Assembly (NCBI GenBank): GCA_022539475.1
Contig: VCMS01000376.1
Location: forward strand, 1-45,908
Source of the DNA: Gracilaria domingensis
Lineage: Eukaryota; Rhodophyta; Florideophyceae; Gracilariales; Gracilariaceae
DNA: 45,908 nucleotides
Reading direction: 5' to 3'
In this document: one piece after another, positions 9,652 through 20,269 of the stretch
Position numbering within the stretch: the stretch's first letter is position 1
Layout of the letters: each line of letters starts with the position of its first letter
The notes under the pieces: model-generated
Database searches by the model: none
What the model was told of the DNA's origin: nothing
The model's input: only the letters and a program-made list of their open reading frames with translations
Program-made: the position numbers and the translations under genes

Positions 9652-11207
9652 CTGGTCCCGCGCCCGTATGGGATTGGTTCAACGCCGAGATGCCAGCTAC
9701 GCTGGGTGGATGGCCTACCGCAGGCGCGCTACACATCCGGGATCCGCACCGGCACACTTTCCTTTTCGCCCAGGCTCCTTAGCTTGACGCCGAAGCCGTT
9801 CGGGATACCGAGCTCGTCGACTCGTACGCTGTCGACGCTCAACTCCGTGGTGGGCTTCCTGCTGACGTTATCCGTTCATGGGACTGGATCGCCCGCGTTG
9901 CGGTCACACCAAGTTGCCTGTTTGTAGGTCGAAACGAGACGAGACAATTCGCTCGCAATGGGATGGCCCGCATTGGGTACGTGCGACACTTACGAGCTCC
10001 GAACGAACATCCGGTGCCGGCACAGTACCAGTGCGACGTGGCAAGTTACCGAACTTTCGGCGAGGTCGGCTACGGCGACCATTTAGCCAACGCGTTGGAC
10101 GAAATTGATCGATATTCGGACACCGTTCAACCGCAGCAGGACTTGATCCTGTGGGCGCGGCCCATTCTTCGCGCCCAGTTCCGGTTCCTTCGCCGTCCTG
10201 CACGGTCTCAGCTTCATGAAGGCCTCCGATTCGAGAGAAAATGGCGTTCCCGCTTCGGGGTACTGGTGCCGTTCCAGTGCACGGAGTTCGAGCGCATCGC
10301 GCGTCACTCCCATACTGGGCGATACCTGCCGCTGCCGTCATTCTGGCCTGCGGTCGAAGTCCCACGAGGGTGTCACGTAGAGCTACCGCCCTGCCTAACT
10401 TACATAGGCTCGTATTTCATGAACGATCCGCCTCGCGGCCTGTGGAGCATCCTGGCAACAGAATGGACCGTCCGTGTTGCGGCTTTGCTCCTCATCGAAG
10501 CATACGATTCGTATCGGGTTTGGTTCATCCCGGAGCTCATCCGGCAAGCGATCCGAGCGCTGGATCTCTCCGAGGTGCTCGGCTCGGTCCGCAATGCGCG
10601 CGAAGCCACCGCGTTGGTGGACGTCATTGACCAGATTGACTGGAATGAGGTGCCTGCTAGTCAGGTTTCCGACGAGGTGCGTCGGCAGTCGGACCGTTCC
10701 CCGGGACGGAACGTCAATGCCGACGACTACGTATACTTTGACCCATGGATTTGGGAGATAATTGGTCCCGCTGAGGCGGCTGGTCGCCGCCGAGAGGAGC
10801 GTCATATCCCGGAAGGGCACCCGCGTGGGTTCGTATACGTCGACGATGACGGTAATGACCCTGCCGAGGGAGGTAGCCTCATGGATGAGGGAATCCCAGA
10901 GGGCATTGAGGACGAACCAGGGCCCGAGGCTATTGGCGACGACGACGACGTCGTGGTTGTGGTCTCACCCGCTTTAGCGGCTCCCGCTCTGACCGGCCCG
11001 TGGGCTCAGGACATAGCATCCGCCGGGGGCGGCAGTTCCTCTCTCACTCCGCGAGCGGCGGTCATTCGCGACTTCCTTCGAGGCGTGGGAGTGGCTGTTC
11101 CCGATACGGTGACCGACGAGTCGGAATTGCAAGCGATAGCGGCACAGCGCTTCTCCGGGGCTCCCGGTAGTGGGGGCACCTCAGGTGCTGGGCCGTCCGG
11201 CGCGTAA
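9652..11207 (+). pseudogene. Antisense accessory ORF, copy 1
   Basis: This ORF runs opposite to gag-pol. The frame is open except for TAG 9780-9782 where copy 2 has TGG. After it the frame runs without a stop to 11207, with an ATG at 9963 (MARIGYVRH). The protein has Trp/Pro-rich segments (PVWDWFNAEMPATLGGWP, LPLPSFWPAVEVP), a helix around FIPELIRQAIRALDLSEVLG, and an acidic Val/Pro/Ala-rich tail (GDDDDVVVVV). I recognise no known domain, signal peptide or membrane span. Differences from copy 2 fall mostly at third codon positions. The 5' part, including the promoter, is lost at the truncation. Confidence 0.7.
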
Positions 11208-11502
11208 TTCCCCGGCTCGTGATCTCTGACGGGCTACGGTAGTCCGTAATAGACCCCGATGATGAGGGGCGACTCAATAGTTAGAGGTAAACTTCTCCAG
11301 CCTTGCTGGCTTGACTCGAACTTTTCTTTTTGTTCTCTCCCTTCTCAGTGGGCAATACCTCGTTCGAGGCTGTTGCGAATGGCCCACAGGAGAGGGGTAA
11401 TTTTCCGCACAAACGGCTGTAGCGATAAACTTCTTAGTCTTCCTTCCAGTGTCCTGGCTTCTTCTCCTTCTTCTTAGGTTTCTTTCTTCTTCATCTTCTT
11501 CT

Positions 11503-11690
11503 CCACTGTAAGTGGCTTCCGCGTTTCGCGGCTTGTCTGTTCAGACAGAGACTGTCCGCATAGAGCGGCATGTTGCTGCTTTTCAGTAGCATCCGCCTAG
11601 GGCGGCTTGTTAGTATCAACATCTTTGCATCCGCGTGAAGCGGCACTTTTTGCATGATGCAATTCCATCCGCGTGAAGCGGCATATTCCG
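11503..11690. repeat. Array of mini-hairpins, ~37-bp period
   Basis: TCCGC-N5/6-GCGGC hairpins start at 11518, 11555, 11592, 11630 and 11668, spaced 37, 37, 38 and 38 bp. The DNA between them forms further small inverted repeats: TGTCTGTTCAGACA after the first, TGCTG...AGCA after the second, TGTT...AACA after the third and TTGCATGATGCAA after the fourth. A CCACT-GTA-AGTGG hairpin precedes them at 11503. The array lies between the 3' ends of the convergent antisense ORF and pol, so it falls in the 3' untranslated part of both transcripts. Confidence 0.8.
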
Positions 11691-11723
11691 TCCGAGACAT
11701 CATACCTCACAAGTTTTGGGTGG

Positions 11724-14700
11724 TCACCCCACTTGGGCTCTGTCCAGCGTAGCCGGTATCGGTTTCTGTGTGCGACCGTGGTACTGTAGGACCTTAAAGC
11801 GAGAAAGATGCTCGATAGGCTCATGTGTATCCTTCGAAGAAGGACAGCCCTATCAACGGACTCGATACAATAGCTCTCCATCAGAGGCGTAGCCATGACT
11901 AATCAGACGGTCCATAACGTACTCTCTGTCGAGGACACGCCGCTCAGTGTGCGGTTCGGTTATTGTGCCCTCTTCTGGGATGTCGTTGATTGCTTTCCCG
12001 TCGTGGGCGTCGCTGCCAAACGGCTTCCGTTCTGATGGCAGTGCATTCTGCACGCCAGGTGGTCCTGGTGAGGATTGTGTGTTCCTGACATTCAGGCTTC
12101 CAGATTTCTGGCTTTCCTCCCCGTGTTGTCGGGCTGTGACCTTAGTTTGGTCTTCTCGAACAGCGAGCTTCCGGCGTTCCGGCGGGATCTCCCGTCGTGA
12201 GGGTGAGCGGTCCACCTTGCGGTCCGCCAGCGAGTGGTGCTGTTAGGCGCGCCGTGGCGGCGTTTCGCCGCTCACTGCTGGTGATGGGGCCTGCGCCGTT
12301 GCAAGGCTTTGCGATGCCGATTCGAATTCGGAATTTCCATTTTCGGGAGCCGGAAGCCTTACAGCAGGCACGTGCCCGGCTCGTGTGCTGTCGTCCTCGA
12401 CTGGAGGCGGATTGCCGGCGAAACCAGACACTTGGCGCAATGTGCGCGCGTGTGCAGCGTTGTGCTGCTTTCCACTTACTGCGACGTATCGGCTCGCCAT
12501 ATCGGCGGTTTCCTCCATGTTTTCAACGGCTTCATCACTCGATGCTTCACTGAGATCTCCCGAAGTCGGGTCTGCGGTAACAGCACGGTCTCTTTTGACT
12601 AGCTTTTCTTCCGGACTTCCGGCTTTCCTTGATGCATTTACGTTCCCGCTCGCGGGCTCCGACTGCGGCACGAATGTATTCTCCGCATTCGACGCCGCTG
12701 CTGCGGTGTTTACCACACTCTTTTCCAGCGTACCGGTCTCACGCTGCACATCTGGGGCAGGCTTCTGTCCTTCCGTCTGTGACGGCAGTACAGTACCATC
12801 CGCGGGCAAGGCGGCGATTTTTGCAGCAGCTACACTCTGGTACTCTTCCGGGTTTCCAGCTTTGTGCTCCATCGAAGTGGTGCGTTCCTCCTCAGGCTTC
12901 CGCGATAACAGCGCGTTTTTCGCGTCTTTCCGATTGTTCGGCTGTGAGTCGGGGGTCCTCGCACGTTCACCACGACTCGCGTGCGACATTGAGGCCGGCA
13001 ACGGCAGTTCCGTCGACAACGGCGACAATGACAGCGAGCGATTTGCCTCCTCCTCCCCCTCCCCAGTTGGAGCGTCGGAGGCGGTGGTAAGTATCCCCGG
13101 AGGGGCCAGTATCCGCGTGCGTACGTAAGGGGCAGCAGAGACTGACTGGTGAGGCTCCGGCTGAGCCGGCAAATCAGCAACTCCGCGGTTGGGATGCGGC
13201 AATACGGACAATGAAGTGCGCGCTTCGGCTTCAGCGGCTGGTTCCGCAGTAGGCGTAGCGGTGTCCGGCGTTTCCGGTTGCGTTTCCTGAGAAGCAGGCG
13301 TTGGTGCAGGCGTTACGCGATCCCGCGAAAAACGCTCGTGCTCTCCCTTGATGTCAAGGACAACCGTAGTGTTGGTAACTGAAATGACCCGGTAGGGACC
13401 ATCCGCGATAGGAGAAAGCTTGTGGCGCTTCTCCTTCTCGGGATTGTAGTATTCCTTCCGCATGAAGGCCTAGCTACCTTCCCTAATCTGAGGGGCATGT
13501 TTGCGCACTCTTGCGTCGAAATTCCGCTTCTAGGCGGCTTGTGCCTTAGGGATTTTCTGCCTAACCGTAGGAATAATCTTCGTGAGCCAGCCCTTCCACA
13601 CGTCCCTTTGGAGGCAGGGCGAGGGAAATTTGTCGAGTACTGGCTATGGCTCGATGACCACCGACGGTGGAACGCGTGATAGCACAAGCTCGAACGGCGA
13701 GATCTGAGTAGTGCGATGAACCTGCGTATTGTAGGCATATGTCACCGCATCGGTGTATTGATCCCATTCCGACGGGTGCTCGGCAACGAATGTCCGTAAT
13801 TCGTTGAGCATATTGCGGTTAAAACGTTCAACCTGCCCATTACTCTGGGGATGATATGTTGTCGTGAACCAATTTTGGATCCGCAAGATGCGGCAGACGT
13901 CTTGAAAAAACTTAGCCGCGAACTGCGGTTCATTAGCCGATAACAAATCAATCGGCGGTCCGTAGACAAAAACCCAGTGTGTAACGAAAGCTTGGGCGAC
14001 CGCACTGGCGGTAACGTTTTTCAAAGGCACAGTCCGTACCAGCTTAGAAAAGCGATCGGTGATCACCAGTAGAAACAGGTTTCCCTGACGGGTGCGAATA
14101 AACTCGCCGAGCAAGTCGATAGCCACGAATTCGAGTGGAGCCCTAGCAGGGAAGAGTACCAATTTCTTGGAGTACTTCCGCAGTTTGATGCGGTTCTTGG
14201 CGCAATCAGAACATCCACGAACAGTGGCATACGCATCGAAAGCCATCGCTGGCCAATAGAAGTCCTTCACCAAGGTGGAGTACAACTTCCTGCCACCAGG
14301 GTGGGCTGAGAGCTTCGCATAGTGCGACAGATGCAGTACTCGTGACTGAAGTGAGTGCGGAACCACAATCTGCGGCCTGCGCCCGACAGTTCGGATGAGG
14401 AATCCTTGGTCGTTCTCGACGAAAGGCAGTCGTGCTCCGCCGTTCAGACGGCTACGAATCTCGGTACAAAAACGGTCCGTATGCTGCTCCCGGATGAGTT
14501 CTTCCGGCTTGATCGGTACGAAAGAACCCGATTCTGTGCCTGTGTCTGACACTGCTAATACAGCATCGTAGATGTCCCATCCTTCCGAATCTTCATCGGC
14601 ATCGCTCGAGCCGTCTTCTGCGAGGAAGCACGGTATTTCCAGGTCATCGACTGGCGCAGCTTCGGCCGCTGTTTCCAAGCGGGACAGTGCATCAGCCTGA

Positions 14701-17250
14701 GTGTTCAGGAGTCCTTTCTTGTAACGGATTTCGAAGTCGAATTCCGACAAGCGAAGTCTCCACCGCATCAAGCGGCCAGATGGCTCTGCTATAGAGAGAA
14801 GCCAGCGTAAGGCCGAATGATCGGTATGAACAATGAAGCGAGTTCCCATAAGATAGGGCCGCAGTGTCTGTAGTGCCCAGACAACTGCCAAGCACTCCTT
14901 CTCGGATACCGAGTAATTCCTCTCGTGAATGTTGAGGCGTCTTGACCAATACCCAATTGGTAATCGTTCGCCATCCTCTGTAGTCTGGAAGAGAGCGCAG
15001 CCAACTTGGTAGTCGCTCGCGTCCGTATCTATTGCATACCGCAAACCAGCCCTAGGTAGAGATAAAATAGGTGGCGATGTCACCGCGTCCACGAGCGACG
15101 AGAAAGCCGCAGCCTTGCGGTCGTCGAATTCTTGCAGGTTGACAGGCTGTCCTTTTCGCAGGAGCTCATTCAACCGCGCCGCAATGTCCGCAAAGTTCGG
15201 TATGAAGCGGCGGTAGACATTACACAAGCCGGGAAAAGATCGGAGTTCAGTCTGCGTCCGCGGATGCGTAGCCTCTTTGAGGGATTTCACGCAAACTTCC
15301 TCTATCGACAGCCGTCCAGGACGGATAACGTGGCCGAGATACCTGGCGGTTTCGGTAAAGAACTCGCACTTCTTCAGCTTGAGTGTAATGCCTGCATCTC
15401 GTAGGACTCGCATCACATCCCGTACGTGAGTCAAATGCTCGTCCAGGTTGCTGGAGTAGACAATGATGTCGTCCAGGTAAACCAGGCAAGTCTTCCACTT
15501 GAAGCCGGCGAGCAAAATGTCCACAGCACGTTGGAATGTGGCTGGTGCGTTCGTTAGCCCAAAGGGCATCCGATTGAATCGGTATAATCCTTCATGACAA
15601 ACGAAGGCTGTCTTTTCACGATCTTCAGCCCTCACGGGAACTTGCCAATAGCCCCAATTCGCGTCTAGGGTCGTAACAACTTTCGCGTCGCCCAATGAAT
15701 CGATGCATTCATCCATTCGTGGGATAGGATACACATCCTTGACTGTAGCGGCGTTTAGCTTGCGGTAATCGATGCAAAATCGTCAAGACCCATCAGCTTT
15801 GGGCGCGAGCACCACCGGCGATGCCCAAGGGGACTGATCCGGCTCAATAACTCCAGCGCGGAGTATTTTCTCAACTTGAGCTTTCTCCTCCTGCCGAACT
15901 GTCGGTCCTGCCCTGTAAGGATGCTGTGAAAGGGGCCGAGTATTCGGTAGCAAATCAATCCGATGTTCGGTAATACCAATTTTACCAGTGTGCCATCCCA
16001 AATGGGCGTGCACTCTTCGAGCATGTGCCGCAATTTATCGCGGTGAGTCTCTGGGACATGTTCAAGATCCAGAGACTCCAGTTTCTGTACTGCCTTATCC
16101 TTCGTGTCAGCAGCACTCAGGTCCTTATCATTACTGTCCGACGAGGTCGGCATTGCCTCCTTCGACAGGCTGCGGTTATTCGCATCCGACGAAGTCGGCG
16201 TAGCATTTACCGACGGACTATCCGGTCCAGTATTCGGTTCGGAATTGTTCCGTTCCGCCTCCTTCTCCTCAGCTTCGAGGATTCTGAGAACTTCGGCCAT
16301 AGAAACCTGAGTGGGCACTATAGCCGCAGGGTGCGGGAGCAATGTTCCAATAACTTGGCTCCTAACCAACCGTTGAGGAAAACGGCTGAAGTTCGCGACC
16401 AGCACCTGAAAAGGCTTCTCGGGTTCGACGAAAACAATCCCATTAGCCAGGGCGAGCTGATGCTTCTCCTGCAACGCAGGCAACAGTTGCACCGTTTGTA
16501 AGCCACAGTGTGGAGATGTTACAGTAACCCAGACCTGCGATTCGGGCGGGATGCAATTAGATCGAGCAACTCGGATCTTTGTAGACTTCCGTTCATCAGC
16601 GGCAGGCTCCTGCGCAGCAGGCAAGGGCACTTGCTTCCTCAAAGCCAGTCGAAGGGGAGGCTGAACGATCGGTACAATGGTCCCATCCTCCATTTCGATG
16701 GTTCTTTGCCGCGGTCGAATTGATTCGACGAAGCGGTCACAGAAGTCACATCCGAGTATAACCGGCGCAGCGAGCTGCTTGCCAACCAAGAAATCGAGCT
16801 TCACCACGTAGTGGCCAAGCCTGACAAGCAGGTCTATCACTCCCACTGTAGAGAGTGGCCGATTATTCGCATCCGCGATGTCAATATGCGGTGCCGCACG
16901 AACGCGAGACCGCAAGTGCGGCGGAATCATAGACTCAACCAAAATGTTTGGCCCAGCTCCTGTATCGAGGACGGACAACTGCCGAACCATATTCTGGTCG
17001 GAAACACTTAGATCGGCGTAAACTTTGTAGTTACGTTTCGCCATGACCAGGACTCTATCCGGGGACCGGCTGTTCTTAGACCGTATCCACGGGTGACGCA
17101 AGACACCAAGTTGCTCAGAGTCCACGTCTGTAGTGGCCATTCTCTTCGAAAGGATTGTGACCGGGGAGCGAGGCTTCTCAGCCTCAGGCGCGCTAAACCC
17201 CGTCGCTGGGGGCGCCTCTCCATTGCTGGAGGCTCCCATGCTCAGTTTTT
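11724..17250 (-). pseudogene. pol: pol, copy 1 (PR-RT-RH-IN-linker-chromodomain)
   Basis: Read from the frameshift site, pol holds a protease DTG (in VLDTGAGPN), reverse transcriptase with LDANWGYWQ and YLDD, an RNase H (TDAS, HTDHSALRW), an integrase zinc finger and core, GPYRV, a long Pro/Ser/Glu-rich linker and a terminal chromodomain (11724-11921). Damage seen: a one-base deletion near 15985; TGA 15783-15785 replacing the Trp before FCIDYRKLN; the second integrase Asp changed (LLSANEPQF against LLSDNGPQF); stops at 13644-13646 and several more before 13463; TAA 12243-12245 in the linker; and two adjacent stops in the chromodomain. The longest surviving frames are 15755-17566, 13644-15734 and 12243-13463. 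It is not functional. Confidence 0.9.
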
Positions 17251-17253
17251 TTG
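17242..17253 (-). promoter_or_regulatory. Likely -1 frameshift site, gag-pol, copy 1
   Basis: On the minus strand the heptamer A AAA AAC sits in the gag frame (CAA AAA AAC) and is followed at once by the gag stop TGA. Pol is open in the -1 frame across it. A_AAA_AAC is a classic slippery heptamer for -1 ribosomal frameshifting. No stimulatory structure was checked. Confidence 0.75.
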
Positions 17254-19251
17254 AGCTTCGCCGCCAATCTGCGGAGGTTTCGATTCCGCAGGAGCGGCTA
17301 CAGTTCCACCATTCGATGGCACCGTTTCCTGGGTTCCAGGCTGAGTCTCCGCCTTCGCACGAAGGTACGATTTGTCGGGAACGCGTTCCCGTTCGGCGGG
17401 CGTCAACGACTCGTATTGAGGCACGATCTTCGCCATATCTCGTATCGGCATTAAACAATTCGGAGCGATGTGTCCATGCCTGTAACAGTTGTGGCAAATG
17501 AGGTGCCGGAGGAGATCCGGATTCGGCTGACGGCGCTCCTGTCGTGGAGGATAGGGGTCTCTCCAACCAGGGCGTTGGCTGCGATATCCACCCATATGTG
17601 GCACGTGCAAAGCCGGAACGTCTTGACCGGTTTACAGAGTGGGGTGTACGTCAACAGTAGACGGCTCCATCGTTGACGGCAACTCCGTAGTCGGCATTGA
17701 ACCATCAGCCTGTAACAGGTGTAGGTTGTCATAACCCCCTTGAACCGAACCTCCCGATAGAGGCAAAGAAGAGTCCCGGCGTTCTACATGAAGGAGGCGG
17801 CGCGTGCGCGTCTTGGCATCAGCGCGCGCGCGAGCTGCATCTCCCTCAGCCTGGGCAAATTGTACGAGTTCCAGATAGGTAATCCGGCGTTTTTTCTCCT
17901 GATGACGGGCTACCAACGTCCGAATTGATCGGTCCAGTCCATCAACAAACATCGTACACCGTTCAGCTGCGGAAACCACGTTGCCACATCTGTGGAAAGC
18001 CTTGTTGAGGCGGGTAGAATAACCGGTTTCCGACTCATCGGCTCCTTGCTTCGTGTCTCGCAGTGCGAGTATAGCACCCTGTATCGCATTGCCTGTCGCG
18101 TAAGAACGCAGGAGATATTGTACCGCTTCCGGCTAGCACGTGACTCCTTCTTCGGAGGCGCGAGACGACCCACGAACCGAATTGAATTGATCTTCGGCTA
18201 CGCCCGTCAAAAAGTACGGCAGCGCAACGTAGGCCTGTGCCTCACTCATCCGAAGTACATCGGCTTCGGCCACGTAGCGGCCAAGAAAATCCAAGACAAG
18301 AATTGGATCTTCCCCAGAGAACTTGTGAGGCTTTAGCGTAAGCTCCATTTGTCGGAGATGATTTCGCACTTTGCCAGTCCCACGTGGGGTTCTCTGTGGC
18401 GTCTTGTCATCAAGCCGATAATATCGGTACGATAGCAACTTCCGATACAGTAGGTTTGTCGGCTTCAATTCCTTCAATCCAAGGTGTCTCCGTCCTTTCG
18501 TACGGCATCGTGCAACACCAGAAGTGGCTTCAGCAGCCCGCGAACGGGAAGCACGCTGGCGAGAGCGATCGTTCTCGCTGTCCGACGAGTCGGATGAAGA
18601 TCCCACATTTTGGGCTTCCTCTTCTGAAGAGGACGAAGAAGACGAGTCAGACTCAACCTTGACCTTCTTCCTTGCCGGACGATCCCGGGAACGGCGCGAG
18701 TGCTGAGAACCCTCAGAAACCGGACCTCCCGGCACAACAGCATCAGATACGATGATTTGCTCGACCGTCTCCAGAGGGGTAGCCAGGCGGTCCAGGCGTG
18801 CAGAAGCCTGCTCTTGCAGGGCAGCCGACACCTGTCGGTGTTCCATAATCTGGTTGACATCAGACCGTAAAACCCGGACGTCGCTCGAAACATCCCGGAC
18901 GCCGGCTTCATCCAGCCGTTGCCGGAGTTTCGTAATATCCCGGATGAGGCCCACTTGGGAGTTCTGCAGGATGCAAACCTGAGCCTCTAATTCGCGGAGG
19001 GTGTACTCGTCGGACCGCGACGACATAACGTCAACCGCTGCGGCAGAATCAGCCGCAGGTGCGGTTTCAGTTGGCCCACGAGTGGGTGGGGTCCCTTTAT
19101 CAGAACGGAGGCCCCGGGAAGCCGGTTTCGGAGCGCCACTACCGGGGACCTCGAGGGTGTCTTTCGGCAGCGGTGGCAGACTTGCTGGCAAGCCGGATGA
19201 ACCGGGCACGGAGGCGGCACGTGGCGAGCCACTCCTGCGACGGGACGACAT
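17242..19251 (-). pseudogene. gag: gag, copy 1
   Basis: The 669-codon frame starts at ATG 19251 and ends at TGA 17242-17244, with in-frame TAG 18133-18135 (copy 2 has TGG) and TAA 17632-17634. The N-terminal part has a Ser/Pro-rich leader, a coiled coil (LRELEAQVCILQNSQVG and on), a basic RPARKKVKVE patch like a nuclear localisation signal, and a Ser/Asp-Glu run. The middle has a capsid-like domain (LKPHKFSGEDPILVLDFLGR, FLTGVAEDQFNSV). A CCHC knuckle, CHNCYRHGHIAPNC, follows. Gag packages the genomic RNA in a cytoplasmic particle. Two stops make it non-functional as it stands. Confidence 0.85.
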
Positions 19252-19392
19252 CGTTCACCGACACAGTCGGCCAATTGGCAACCAAAACAAGTTCCGAAAA
19301 CAAACAATGAAAGAACTGTAAGAACGGATATTCCCAAATATCTCGGCTCCAAAGAAACGAACCAACTCCAACGATTGTTGGCCCAAAAAGCT

Positions 19393-19413
19393 GATTCTAA
19401 GTCGGAAGACCAG
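19393..19413 (-). other. Putative primer-binding site, copy 1
   Basis: On the element strand, TGGTCTTCCGACTTAGAATC starts three bases inside the 5' LTR edge. TGG at this place is expected to pair with a tRNA 3' CCA end. The sequence differs from the common initiator-Met type (TGGTATCAGAGC), so the primer is unidentified. Copy 2 differs here by one base. Confidence 0.5.
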
Positions 19414-19415
19414 TT

Positions 19416-20269
19416 TGTGGTGCAATCCCGCGAGTGGGCAGACAAGAGTCGTGTCGCGAAAAGCGCCCTCGCAGGGTGTTCGAGTCTCGCTCCCTATAGG
19501 GGTAGGGTCGGTGGTAGAACCCTCCGGTAGGGCTGACACAGGCCCGGTGTAAATCCGGGCAGCCCCGTTCTGGGCGGGCAGCTGGAGGTTGGGTCGGGTA
19601 GAATCGGCGTAGAATCCGGCTAGTTCCGGCGAGCCACAGCGAGTGAAGATATCCAAAACAACGGTGTTGGGCAAAACGGGCAACCAACGAGCTGCGCAAC
19701 GGTGCACTGACTCGCGAGATCAAGAAATATTCCCAGACAACTTGGGTAAAACCTGTATAACAGGGCAGAGCGATAGGAGCCGTATGACGGAAATAATAAC
19801 AATAAAACAACAGAAAAGATGCCGTAACGACAGTTTAGAACTCCTCAGTGGTAGAGGTCGAATGACTAGTCCGGAATCGTGGCGGCTTGCCCGATGACGG
19901 ACGAACACCGTTCACAAGCGGCAAGAACGTCAGAGCCAGAAGCCTTCTTGAGGTTTACTTCCCGTGCAGTGGCGGCAAGTGCCGCCAATTTTAAATGGCA
20001 CTTGAAAATATCAACTAGAAATATCTAACTATCCGGCGCTGCCGGCCAACATCCCACACGTGTGGAACCGTGACATGCTTGCCACAGCGCACCAGGCATC
20101 GAGGCAACTCAGCACACGTGTGCAGAGAATCTACCCTTTATAGGCGTACCTCAAATTGGAGCGATCATTACAGTAACCTCGCAAAAGATGAGGTGTCGAA
20201 GCTATTAACGGATCAACAAACTATGAAAAACACCTCAGTGCATCCCCAGAAAGGGAGTTGTGCTCAACA
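19416..20269 (-). repeat. LTR (5' LTR of copy 1)
   Basis: This 854-bp block is homologous throughout to 34344-35202. On the plus strand it starts TGTGGTGCAA and ends CTCAACA, so the termini are TG...CA within TGT...ACA inverted ends. Where copy 2 has a minus-strand TATATAAG promoter, this copy has ATTTAAAATT near 19987-19996, so its promoter is probably damaged. A GTGGCGGCAAGTGCCGCCA hairpin lies beside it. Confidence 0.9.

Larger units (their letters stand above)
9649..20269 (-). mobile_element. Ty3/gypsy chromovirus, copy 1 (3'-truncated)
   Basis: In element sense (minus strand) the order is 5' LTR 20269-19416, primer-site region, gag 19251-17242, pol 17250-11724, hairpin array, then the antisense ORF (plus strand) broken off at about 9649. 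The polypurine tract and 3' LTR are absent from the left end, where unrelated DNA begins. Gene order, the DTG protease, YLDD reverse transcriptase and integrase downstream of RNase H place it in Ty3/gypsy. The chromodomain at the pol end places it among chromoviruses. It carries several stops and frameshifts and cannot encode its own movement. Confidence 0.9.

Noticed and set aside
11503..11690. CRISPR-like array (palindromic repeats every 37-38 bp)
   Set aside because: The repeats are only about 16 bp with changing loops, the spacers are themselves hairpins, the host is eukaryotic, and the site lies inside a retroelement. A hairpin VNTR fits better.
12385..13128. 247-residue plus-strand frame
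   Set aside because: It is the mirror of the low-complexity pol linker, with Ser/Phe/Ala composition set by the other strand, and copy 2 does not keep it intact.
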